A stretch of DNA of 17,376 nt from CAMEON01 sp045645165 (lineage in GTDB: Bacteria; Bacillota; Clostridia; Oscillospirales; CAG-272), in NCBI GenBank assembly GCA_045645165.1, contig JAZRIF010000112.1:1-17376 (forward strand), read 5' to 3'. The notes beneath the pieces were generated by a model. It saw nothing but the letters and a program-made list of their open reading frames with translations. It searched no databases and had not been told where the DNA came from. The number at the start of each line of letters is the position of its first letter. Positions within the stretch are counted from its first letter, which is position 1. Made by a program: the position numbers and the translations under genes. Of the stretch, positions 1 to 6,632 are shown piece by piece.

Positions 1-1
1 C

Positions 2-1867
2 AAGGCACCCACTTGCACCGCCGCTGGCTCTGAAAAGCGCGAGTGCTCCAACTGCGATTACACCGAAACCCGCGAAGTTGAGGCGTTGGGCCACAGCTAC
101 GAGTCTGTAGTAACAGCTCCTACTTGTACTGAGAAGGGCTACACCACCCACACCTGCCACTGCGGTGATATTTATATCGATAGTTATGTTGATGCCCAGG
201 GTCACTCCATGGGCGACTGGGTTGAGATCAAGGCACCTACCTGTACTGCCGTTGGTTCCGAGCAGAGAGACTGCCAGAACTGCGATTACACCGAGATTCG
301 CGAGATCGAGGCGCTGGGCCACAGCTACGAATCTGTTGTAACGGCTCCCACTTGTACCGAGAAGGGTTACACCACCCACACTTGCCACTGTGGTGACATC
401 TACATCGAAAGCTATGTAGATGCTCTGGGTCACACCATGGGCAACTGGAATGAGATTAAGGCACCCACTTGCACTACTACTGGTTTTGAAAAGCGCGAGT
501 GCTCCAACTGCGACTACACCGAAACCCGTGAGGTTGATGCAACCGGTCACAGCTACGAGTCCATCGTAACCGCTCCCACTTGCACCGAAAAGGGCTATAC
601 CACCCATACTTGCCACTGTGGTGACACCTACATCGACAGCTATGTAGATGCTCTGGGTCACACCATGGGCAACTGGATCGAAACCAAGGCTCCCACTTGC
701 ACTACCGCCGGCTCTGAAAAGCGTGAGTGCTCTAACTGCGACCACACCGAGACTCGCGAGGTTGAGGCGCATGGTCACAGCTATGAGTCGGTCGTAACCG
801 AACCCACTTGTACCGAGAAGGGTTATACCACTCATACCTGTCACTGTGGTGACACCTATATCGATAATTATGTCGATGCCAAGGGTCACACCATGGGCAA
901 CTGGAATGAGACCAAGGCTCCCACTTGTACTGAACAGGGAAGCGAGATTCGCGAGTGCTCCAACTGCGACTACACCGAAACCCGTGAGGTTGAGGCACTG
1001 GGTCACAGCTACGAGTCTGTTGTAACCGCACCCACTTGTACTGAGAAGGGTTATACCACCCATACCTGCCACTGCGGAGATACCTACATCGATAGCTATG
1101 TCGATGCCAAGGGTCATGCCATGGGCAGCTGGATTGAGACCAAGGCTCCTACCTGTACCGAAAAGGGAAGTGAGCAGAGAGTCTGTACTAGCTGCGACCA
1201 CTCCGAGACTCGCGAGGTTGAGGCGCTGGGTCACAGCTACGAATCCATCGTAACCGATCCCACTTGCACCGCACAGGGCTTCACGACTCATACCTGTCAC
1301 TGCGGTGATACTTACATCGACTCCTATGTGGACGCTTTGGGCCACAGCCCGAGCGATTGGATCATCGACCGAGAACCGCAACCCGGCGCGGAGGGAAGCA
1401 AGCATAAGGAATGCACGACCTGCCACGAGGTTTTGAAAACCGAAGTCATCGAGGCTCTGCCCGAAGTAACCGAGCCCGAGACGGAGCCTGAAACGGAGCC
1501 CGAGACGGAGCCCGAGACGGAGCCCGAGACAGAACCCGAGACGGAGCCCGAGACGGAACCCGAGACGGAGCCTGAGACGGAATCCGAGACGGAACCCGAG
1601 ACGGAACCCGAAACTGAGCCCGAAACCGAGCCCGAGACGGAGCCCGAAACCGAGCCTGAAACGGAACCTGAAACGGAACCCGAAACCGAGCCCGAAACGG
1701 AACCTGAAACGGATCCCGAGACCGAGCCCGAGACGGAACCCTCGGCCACGGAAACTCAGTCTGCCGAGAAGAAGGGCTGTGCGAGCGCGGTTCAACCCGG
1801 CATGATCCTGCTGATGATCGCCATCCTGCCCATGGCGGCGGTCAAACGCAAGAAAGAAACCGAATAA
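2..1867 (+). CDS. Partial repetitive surface protein with cysteine-pair repeats, EPET stalk and C-terminal anchor
   Basis: The reading frame is open to the left edge, so the start codon and any signal peptide lie outside; 621 residues are visible. Most of it is six tandem units of about 76 residues (89-1459). Each has two half-units: one carries a GHSYES...APTCT...TCHCGD pattern and the other a GHxMGxW...APTCT...CSNCDYTETRE pattern. The CxC/CxxC spacing recalls a small metal- or disulfide-stabilised fold, but binding is not shown. In the last unit the second half has lost its APTCT motif. A 90-codon Glu-Thr-Glu-Pro tract (1472-1741) forms a likely wall-spanning stalk. The protein ends with KKGCASA, a hydrophobic stretch of about 14-18 residues and a KRKK tail, which is a membrane-anchor or sorting-signal arrangement without LPxTG. 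Similar cysteine-pair repeats occur in clostridial surface proteins. Ligand and role are unknown; adhesion or surface display is inference. It ends at a terminator shared with cotJC. Confidence 0.85.
   Translation, partial: KAPTCTAAGSEKRECSNCDYTETREVEALGHSYESVVTAPTCTEKGYTTHTCHCGDIYIDSYVDAQGHSMGDWVEIKAPTCTAVGSEQRDCQNCDYTEIREIEALGHSYESVVTAPTCTEKGYTTHTCHCGDIYIESYVDALGHTMGNWNEIKAPTCTTTGFEKRECSNCDYTETREVDATGHSYESIVTAPTCTEKGYTTHTCHCGDTYIDSYVDALGHTMGNWIETKAPTCTTAGSEKRECSNCDHTETREVEAHGHSYESVVTEPTCTEKGYTTHTCHCGDTYIDNYVDAKGHTMGNWNETKAPTCTEQGSEIRECSNCDYTETREVEALGHSYESVVTAPTCTEKGYTTHTCHCGDTYIDSYVDAKGHAMGSWIETKAPTCTEKGSEQRVCTSCDHSETREVEALGHSYESIVTDPTCTAQGFTTHTCHCGDTYIDSYVDALGHSPSDWIIDREPQPGAEGSKHKECTTCHEVLKTEVIEALPEVTEPETEPETEPETEPETEPETEPETEPETEPETEPETESETEPETEPETEPETEPETEPETEPETEPETEPETEPETEPETDPETEPETEPSATETQSAEKKGCASAVQPGMILLMIAILPMAAVKRKKETE
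89..1459 (+). repeat. Six in-frame 228-bp tandem repeats
   Basis: Units begin at 89, 317, 545, 773, 1001 and 1229, each opening with a Gly-His-Ser-Tyr-Glu-Ser codon run. They differ mainly at silent positions, so they are old enough to have diverged at DNA level while the protein repeat was kept. The last unit is one codon longer. The 85 bases before the first unit match the end of a further unit, so the array continues to the left of the window. Confidence 0.9.
1472..1741 (+). repeat. 12-bp repeat tract encoding (Glu-Pro-Glu-Thr)n
   Basis: About 22 copies of a 12-base unit such as GAGCCCGAGACG encode an acidic proline-rich stalk. Only two residue substitutions interrupt it (one Pro to Ser, one Glu to Asp). 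Synonymous codons alternate (gag/gaa, acg/acc/act), so the tract is not freshly slipped, but copy number could still vary between strains. Confidence 0.9.
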
Positions 1868-1893
1868 CGGTTATTTATGACCGAAAAACAACG

Positions 1894-1931
1894 CCCCCTG
1901 CGGTTCAACGCCGCAGGGGGATTCGGTTTTT
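1894..1931. terminator. Bidirectional rho-independent terminator
   Basis: A perfect 10-bp stem (1894-1903 pairs with 1911-1920) with a 7-base loop is followed on the + strand by ATTCGGTTTTT. On the minus strand the same stem is followed by CGTTGTTTTT. It sits between the convergent ends of the surface-protein gene (stop at 1867) and cotJC (stop at 1940), so it can terminate both. Confidence 0.9.
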
Positions 1932-1939
1932 GTAGAGGA

Positions 1940-2548
1940 TTATTTCAAGCCCTTGCGATCAAAGGCAGGGTTGAAGGCGTAGAAGTTCTTGGAGTCCAGA
2001 TTGTCCTGGGTAATGCGGAGGGCATCACCAAACCGCTGGTAATGCACGATCTCCCGCTCGCGGAGGAATTTGATGGGATCCCGCACGTCGGGATCGTCGC
2101 AGAGGCGGAGGATGTTGTCGTAGGTCACGCGAGCCTTCTGCTCGGCCGCCAGATCCTCGTGCAGGTCGGCGATCACGTCTCCCTTAATACCCACGTACTT
2201 CATGTCGAAGGGTACGCCCGAGGCGGCGATGGGGTAGAGCCCCGTGGTGTGATCCACGAAGTAGGTAGCGAAGGGGCTGTCCTTGATCTCTTCCTCTGAG
2301 AGGTTGCGGGTGAGCTGGTGGAGAATGGCGGCGATCATCTCTAGGTGGGCGAGTTCCTCGGTGCCGACGTCGGTGAGGATCCCCACCACCTGCTTGTAGG
2401 GCATAGCGTAGCGCTGGTGCAGATAGCGCATGGAGGCAGCCAGCTCACCGTCTGGGCCGCCAAGCTGGGAAATAATGATCTGAGCCAGCTTAGGGTTGGG
2501 GTTTTTGATCTTGACAGGATATTGCAGTTTCTTCTCATAGATCCACAT
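1940..2548 (-). CDS. cotJC: Spore coat protein CotJC, manganese catalase family
   Basis: This 202-residue protein has the length and sequence of CotJC, a ferritin-like four-helix protein of the manganese-catalase family in the spore coat. The expected carboxylate/histidine metal ligands are visible: E35 (GELAAS), E65 with H68 (EELAH), E136 (AAEQKAR), and E166 with H169 (EIVH). This supports a di-manganese site that could break down peroxide on the spore, although catalytic activity of CotJC proteins is less established than that of true catalases. The start is set by GGAGGTA seven bases before the ATG. It is the last gene of cotJA-cotJB-cotJC, 12 bases after cotJB, and ends at a shared terminator. 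Sporulation control is inferred from the family. Confidence 0.95.
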   Translation of the reverse strand: MWIYEKKLQYPVKIKNPNPKLAQIIISQLGGPDGELAASMRYLHQRYAMPYKQVVGILTDVGTEELAHLEMIAAILHQLTRNLSEEEIKDSPFATYFVDHTTGLYPIAASGVPFDMKYVGIKGDVIADLHEDLAAEQKARVTYDNILRLCDDPDVRDPIKFLREREIVHYQRFGDALRITQDNLDSKNFYAFNPAFDRKGLK

Positions 2549-2560
2549 AACGGTACCTCC

Positions 2561-3286
2561 TTAGTCTGCGTCGTATTCCCAGGGGAAGGGCTTGCCCATC
2601 CAGTCCCAGGAGGTGTCGCTCTTGTTGCCAAAGGCGGTCAGGGGGGCGCAGGTTGCCTCGTACTCGGCGTGGAGAGCTTCGCTTTGGGCCTTGAGCTTAC
2701 GGTAGGTCTCCAGCGCGTCGCAGGAGTTGGGATAGACATCCAGGTAAAGGACTGTCTCGTAGAGGGCAAAATCTACCGCGCGGATCTGATCCATGAGTCG
2801 CTTGCAGGCGGCGGTGTCCGTGCCGTTTCCGCATCCGCAACCACATCCGTTGGCGTGATTTACGGCAGGGATTGCGTGGTTGCAGCCGTCACGGTCGTGG
2901 TCGTGATGGTCGTTGTGAGCGCGATGATCGTTATGAGCGTTGTAATCATTGTGATCATTGTGATCATTGTGATCGCGGTGATCGTGCTGATGCGCTCGGT
3001 TCATACCGCAACCGCAACCGCAACCGCTCAGACGGGGTGTGTTGCTGTTCCCACCGGAGCAGGTGCCGTTGCCCTGGGTGGTTCCGAAGGTTCGGTTGGA
3101 CATACAGCCGGACATATTGCCGGACATATTGCCGGGCATATTGACGGGCATATTGCCAGGCATATTGCCATGCATATTGCCCTGCATTCCACTCCGATTG
3201 CCGGGACGCCGGTAGGGGGCGCGATCATAGTCATAGCGGCCGCCGCGACCGCTGAAACTACTGACGCCGTAATACTGATTCATCAT
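2561..3286 (-). CDS. cotJB: Spore coat protein CotJB with long low-complexity N-terminal extension
   Basis: Residues 161-237 are a recognisable CotJB domain (LMDQIRAVDFALYETVLYLD, PNSCDALE, PLTAFGN, then W-rich WDWMGKPFPWEY). CotJB is normally about 80-90 residues; here the protein is 241. The extra 160 residues hold an Arg/Tyr/Gly-rich start, a Gly-Asn-Met-Pro/Ser repeat (about 36-58), a GCGCGCG motif (88-94), a His/Asp/Asn-rich stretch (97-134) and a second GCGCGCG motif (147-153). These features suggest a disordered, possibly metal-binding or cross-linking coat segment; that is inference. The chosen start (first of two ATGs) overlaps the cotJA stop in an ATGA and follows AGGAGAC. An in-frame ATG at 3325 lies inside cotJA and lacks this arrangement. 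Confidence 0.9.
   Translation of the reverse strand: MMNQYYGVSSFSGRGGRYDYDRAPYRRPGNRSGMQGNMHGNMPGNMPVNMPGNMSGNMSGCMSNRTFGTTQGNGTCSGGNSNTPRLSGCGCGCGMNRAHQHDHRDHNDHNDHNDYNAHNDHRAHNDHHDHDRDGCNHAIPAVNHANGCGCGCGNGTDTAACKRLMDQIRAVDFALYETVLYLDVYPNSCDALETYRKLKAQSEALHAEYEATCAPLTAFGNKSDTSWDWMGKPFPWEYDAD
2930..3186 (-). repeat. Short in-frame repeats within cotJB
   Basis: Two arrays lie in the cotJB extension. One, about 3105-3186, is a run of roughly seven 12-base units (minus strand GGCAATATGCCC-like) giving Gly-Asn-Met-Pro/Ser. The other, about 2930-2990, is a run of 9-base units (GATCACAAT-like) giving Asp-His-Asn. Both look prone to length change by slippage. Confidence 0.85.
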
Positions 3287-3639
3287 GACCGTCTCCTTTC
3301 TGCGCGATTCAGACGGCAGGCGCATCCTTCGTCCGAAGCGGTAAAGCTACCTTCGCCGCCGAAGGGAAGGTCAAGCTCGGTGAACAGGGTGCCGCGGTTC
3401 AGGGCCGTGGCGGGGTCGTAGAGGGCGCGAAAATACTGGCAGGGGGAGTAGACCATGGCCAGGGGATGCTCGCACAGCCCCCAGCTTCCCTCGCCGCAGC
3501 CCTCGTGTCCGACGCAGGGGTTGGTTCGCTCACAGCCGCAACCGCCGCTCCCCTCTAGGGGAGCGGTGAGGGGCGGGAGATCACACAGCCGTCCGCTGTC
3601 GGTAATCGCGGGGCGTGGCAGGAAATCTTGTTTTTCCAT
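3283..3639 (-). CDS. cotJA: Spore coat associated protein CotJA with cysteine-rich N-terminus
   Basis: The 118-residue product contains the CotJA core at about residues 59-98 (LAMVYSPCQYF, YDPATALNRGTLFTELDLPF). The N-terminal half carries a Cys/Gly-rich segment (SGGCGCERTNPCVGHEGCGE, residues 31-50, plus C56) and the tail has another Cys pair (C106, C108). Extra cysteines fit a disulfide- or metal-rich coat layer, which is inference. The start ATG at 3639 follows GGAGGTATCCGC. The gene leads the operon and overlaps cotJB by four bases. About 55 bases upstream, CATATACT (3701-3694, minus strand) resembles a sporulation sigma-E -10 box, but I see no convincing -35 element. A small inverted repeat (3672-3685) lies in the leader. 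Confidence 0.92.
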   Translation of the reverse strand: MEKQDFLPRPAITDSGRLCDLPPLTAPLEGSGGCGCERTNPCVGHEGCGEGSWGLCEHPLAMVYSPCQYFRALYDPATALNRGTLFTELDLPFGGEGSFTASDEGCACRLNRAERRRS

Positions 3640-3742
3640 GCGGATACCTCCATATAGATTGGTATTGGTGTCCCGCCGTGGCGGGTCGTTAGCAGTATAT
3701 GACGGAGGGTGTCGGGGGGTGTCGAAAGATTGCGGCGAGGAC

Positions 3743-3771
3743 TTGACAAACGTTTCCCGATGTGCTATAAT
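3743..3771 (+). promoter_or_regulatory. Consensus sigma-A promoter of the leucine-rich-repeat gene
   Basis: TTGACA (3743-3748) and TATAAT (3766-3771) are both perfect consensus hexamers separated by exactly 17 bases. TGC before the -10 box adds an extended -10 element. Transcription should begin near 3778, leaving a leader of about 45 bases with a small hairpin (3794-3807) before the start codon at 3824. Confidence 0.93.
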
Positions 3772-3823
3772 TCGGTCATGGATAAAAGAAAAAACGCCGA
3801 CTGGCGTCAGAATGGAGAATAAA

Positions 3824-5170
3824 ATGACTGATATGGATAACGTCCCGCAGGGTGATATGACTCCTGCGATCGAGTCCAAAAACTTCTATCTCGCACCCGA
3901 GCCGCCGAAAAAGAAAAGGAAAGCTCCTTTGATCATCGGCATCATCGCGGCGGTTGCGCTGGTAGCCGCGCTTGGCGTCGGCCTTTGGTGGCAGGCGAAG
4001 CGGGATACCCAACCGCCTGACGAGACAACGATAGAAACTGAGGTTGAAATGACCGAGCAGATGACCGAAGAAGAGACCACCGTGGCGGTAACCGAAGAAG
4101 TCACAACGCAGCATGTGCATATCGAAGAAGTGTTGGTTGAGATAGCCCCCACCTGTACTGAAACCGGCTTGACCGAGGGCAAAAATTGTGCCGACTGTGA
4201 TGAAATTCTTGTTCATCAAACGGTTATTGATGCACTCGGACACACTTATACCTCCGCCTTTATCGCCCCTACCGCGACGAAGAATGGTTACACCTTATAC
4301 ACCTGTTCCGATTGCGGGGATTCTTACAACATGGATACCATAATCCCTGTCAGTTTCACGGTCACATCGGAAAACCGTTCCCAGATTGGCTATACGGGCG
4401 AGGACGGAGAGGATCTGGTTATTCCGGCTGTGTTCCAAGAAGATGATACTTGGTATCGCGTGACGAGCATTGGAGATTCTGCATTCGACAATTGTACCGG
4501 TCTAACCTCCGTTGTGATTCCTGACAGCGTGACGAGCATTGGCTATGATGCGTTCTCCGGTTGCTTCAGCTTGATCTCGGTCGTCATCCCTGATAGCGTG
4601 ACGAGCATTGGCACTCGGGCGTTCTTGCGTTGCTCCGGTTTGAGCTCCGCCGTTATTCCTGATAGCGTGACAAGCATTAGCTCGGATACGTTCTCCTATT
4701 GCACCGGCTTGACCTCCATCGAGATTCCCGACAGCGTGACGAGTATTGGCGGATGGGCGTTCTCCCATTGCACCGGCTTGACCTCCATCGAGATTCCCGA
4801 CAGCGTGACGAGCATTGGCTGGAGTGCGTTTTCCACTTGCACTGGCTTGACCTCCATCGAGATTCCCGACAGCGTGACGAGCATTGGTTGGGAGGCGTTC
4901 TCCTGGTGCACTGGCTTGACCTCCATCGAGATTCCCGACAGCGTGACGAGCATTGGAGAGGGGACGTTCTCCTTGTGCACCGGCTTGACCTCCATCGTCA
5001 TACCCAACAGCGTGACGAGCATTGGAGAGGGGGCGTTCTCCAATTGCTCCGGCTTGACCGATATCTACTTCACCGGCACCGAATCCGAATGGGAAGCCAT
5101 CACCAAGGGAACCGACTGGGACACCAACACTGGCTCCTACACCATCCACTACAACTACGTTCCCTCATAA
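3824..5170 (+). CDS. Membrane-anchored BspA-type leucine-rich-repeat surface protein
   Basis: The 448-residue protein has a short cytoplasmic N-terminus, a Lys-rich stop (PPKKKRK) and one membrane helix at about 36-56. An acidic Thr-rich linker (61-97) follows. Next is a cysteine-pair module (about 103-170: APTCTETG, CADC, CSDCGDSY) like the repeats of the upstream surface protein. Nine 23-residue repeats of the BspA/LRR_5 type (about 213-416, VTSIGxxAFxxCTGLTSIxIPDS) and a typical capping end (FTGTESEWEAI...IHYNY) complete it. The family mediates binding to host or bacterial surfaces in several species; the ligand here is unknown. The start at 3824 is preferred because GGAG lies six bases upstream; the ATG at 3812 contains that site. 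It is transcribed alone from a strong promoter and ends at a terminator. Confidence 0.9.
   Translation: MTDMDNVPQGDMTPAIESKNFYLAPEPPKKKRKAPLIIGIIAAVALVAALGVGLWWQAKRDTQPPDETTIETEVEMTEQMTEEETTVAVTEEVTTQHVHIEEVLVEIAPTCTETGLTEGKNCADCDEILVHQTVIDALGHTYTSAFIAPTATKNGYTLYTCSDCGDSYNMDTIIPVSFTVTSENRSQIGYTGEDGEDLVIPAVFQEDDTWYRVTSIGDSAFDNCTGLTSVVIPDSVTSIGYDAFSGCFSLISVVIPDSVTSIGTRAFLRCSGLSSAVIPDSVTSISSDTFSYCTGLTSIEIPDSVTSIGGWAFSHCTGLTSIEIPDSVTSIGWSAFSTCTGLTSIEIPDSVTSIGWEAFSWCTGLTSIEIPDSVTSIGEGTFSLCTGLTSIVIPNSVTSIGEGAFSNCSGLTDIYFTGTESEWEAITKGTDWDTNTGSYTIHYNYVPS
4460..5071 (+). repeat. Nine 69-bp leucine-rich-repeat units
   Basis: The 23-codon units begin at 4460 and recur every 69 bases. The central units (about 4700-4960) share long near-identical blocks around ACCTCCATCGAGATTCCCGA, while the outer units are more diverged. 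That pattern indicates recent expansion from the middle of the array. Confidence 0.88.
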
Positions 5171-5177
5171 AAAATCC

Positions 5178-5217
5178 CCCCGCAAGCCGTCGTGCCGACC
5201 GCTTGCGGGGTTCTTTT
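5178..5217. terminator. Bidirectional rho-independent terminator
   Basis: A 10-bp stem (CCCCGCAAGC at 5178-5187 with GCTTGCGGGG at 5201-5210) encloses a smaller inner stem. TTCTTTT follows on the + strand and ATTTTTTA on the minus strand. It separates the convergent LRR gene and the carboxypeptidase-like gene. Confidence 0.9.
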
Positions 5218-6602
5218 CAGTATCGTCTTTTTACGTAATTCACCCGTTTCCGTTTCACGTTTCGGATTCCATACCGTCCGCCGGGCCCTGTGGTCATGCG
5301 GAGGTAAACGAGAAGCATCAGGGCAAAGAGGATCAGCGTGATGAGGAAGGGACGGCCGGTCAGGTAGCTGCGGAAGCCCATGAGCCCCGACAGGAAGCCG
5401 TTGCGTGCGAAATCCTCGGTGACCGTGAGGTCGGCCTTGCCCACCACCCGACCTTCGTAGGTGACGGTGACCGTGCCCACCACTTGTCCTGCGGTCAGGG
5501 GGGCGGTGAGATTGCCGCCGTCCAGCGCAGTGGTGTATGTCAAGCCCTCCTCGATGTCAGCATCGACGGGGAGGTAGACCTTCAGATCCTTTACGGGAAC
5601 AATATCTGCCTTGGATTTACTCACGCCCGTCATGCTCACACGGCGAGTCTCCAGAATATCGTCAGGGGTCAGGACAGTGCGGTAGATATAGGCGCGGTTG
5701 GCCCAGGCCAGGAGACGGCTGGTGAACACGTAGGCGGGGATGAGCTCTCCCGTGGCCACGTCCTGTCCCCGCATGACGATGCAGAGATTGGAAGCACCGT
5801 TTCGTTCACAGACTGTGACCACACACCAGCCGCCCTCATCGGTCATGCCTGCGTTCATGCCGGCGCAATGGCCGTTGAAGTAGTTGTTGCTGCTGTCCGA
5901 GATCAGGGCATTGCGGTTGGTGAAGATCCGCTCGTCTGCAATGTTGGTGGCGGAGATCGTGTAGGTACGGGTGGAGCTGAGTGTCATAAACAGGTCGTTT
6001 CCGTAGGCCTCGCGGGCGATGAGGGAAACGTCACGCGCCGAGGTGGCCATAGCGGGGTCGTGAAGTCCCGTGGGGTTGGTGTAACGGGTATGGATGGTGC
6101 CGATGCGCTGTACCTCACGGTTCATTTCCTCCACAAAGGCCGCCACAGAACCCGAGGACAGACAGGCTACGACCATGGTGGCGTCGTTGTAGCCTCCGCA
6201 GACTGCGGCGTAGAGCAGATCGCGGACGGTAAGTATTTCGCCGTCGGCCAAGGGTGGATTCATACGCCGTCCCTCCACTCCCGAGAGCATGGCAGCGGAG
6301 ATGGTCACTTCTTCCTCCAGCCGAGAGGCCAGGGCGCGACAGGCGAGCAGGCCAGCCATGATCTTGACCGATGAGGAGGGATATATAGTGGTGTCGGCGG
6401 ATTTTTCGTAGAGGGTCAGGTTATTTTCCAGATTGATGAGCAGAACACTACCCACCTCGCTGTCGGGAGGTGGAGCTTCCGGTTCGCCGTGAACAGAGAG
6501 CAGTAGGGAAGAGAGGAGGAGCGTCAGGGTTATAAACAGCAAAAAAGTACGCCGAGCGTGACGGCGGCTGTCCGAGATAGCTCGGAGACTGGCTTTGGTC
6601 AT
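5217..6602 (-). CDS. D-alanyl-D-alanine carboxypeptidase (PBP5/S11)-like protein with altered motifs
   Basis: The 461-residue protein has an N-terminal signal or anchor helix (about 19-36), an S11 penicillin-binding domain, a beta-rich C-terminal domain (about 310-400) and a second membrane helix (about 420-438) with a basic tail. Family members trim the terminal D-Ala of peptidoglycan stem peptides. The nucleophile motif SxxK is present (S77-S-V-K80). The SxN motif is replaced by GYN (G137-Y-N139, followed by DA as in the family), and the KTG motif by NAG (N250-A-G252 in GMNAGMTDEGG). The overall alignment to the family is clear, so this is either a clade-specific variant or an inactive paralogue. 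The start is set by AAAGGAG upstream. It lies 30 bases after ribF and is probably co-transcribed. Confidence 0.88.
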   Translation of the reverse strand: MTKASLRAISDSRRHARRTFLLFITLTLLLSSLLLSVHGEPEAPPPDSEVGSVLLINLENNLTLYEKSADTTIYPSSSVKIMAGLLACRALASRLEEEVTISAAMLSGVEGRRMNPPLADGEILTVRDLLYAAVCGGYNDATMVVACLSSGSVAAFVEEMNREVQRIGTIHTRYTNPTGLHDPAMATSARDVSLIAREAYGNDLFMTLSSTRTYTISATNIADERIFTNRNALISDSSNNYFNGHCAGMNAGMTDEGGWCVVTVCERNGASNLCIVMRGQDVATGELIPAYVFTSRLLAWANRAYIYRTVLTPDDILETRRVSMTGVSKSKADIVPVKDLKVYLPVDADIEEGLTYTTALDGGNLTAPLTAGQVVGTVTVTYEGRVVGKADLTVTEDFARNGFLSGLMGFRSYLTGRPFLITLILFALMLLVYLRMTTGPGGRYGIRNVKRKRVNYVKRRY

Positions 6603-6632
6603 GGCGGCGTACTCCTTTCGGGAATGGTGGAA

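Noticed and set aside
89..1459. Tandem repeat array considered as a non-coding satellite
   Set aside because: The 228-base units stay in frame, differ mainly at silent sites and keep cysteine patterns, so they are coding.
1324..1749. Minus-strand open frame encoding a Ser-Gly-Ser-Val repeat protein
   Set aside because: It is the antisense of the Glu-Pro-Glu-Thr tract; the 12-base repeat keeps all frames open. It has no ribosome site and no independent protein features.
2345..3421. Plus-strand open frame of 358 codons across cotJA/B/C
   Set aside because: It is antisense to three recognised coat genes; its Val/Ile-rich and Gly-His repeats mirror the cotJB repeat arrays.
3672..3685. Small inverted repeat in the cotJA leader as a terminator or attenuator
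   Set aside because: The stem is only 5-6 bp with no T run after it; it is noted as a leader feature only.
4460..5071. Regularly spaced repeats resembling a CRISPR array
   Set aside because: The period is 69 bases with continuous reading frame and leucine-rich-repeat protein sequence; there are no short palindromic repeats with unique spacers.
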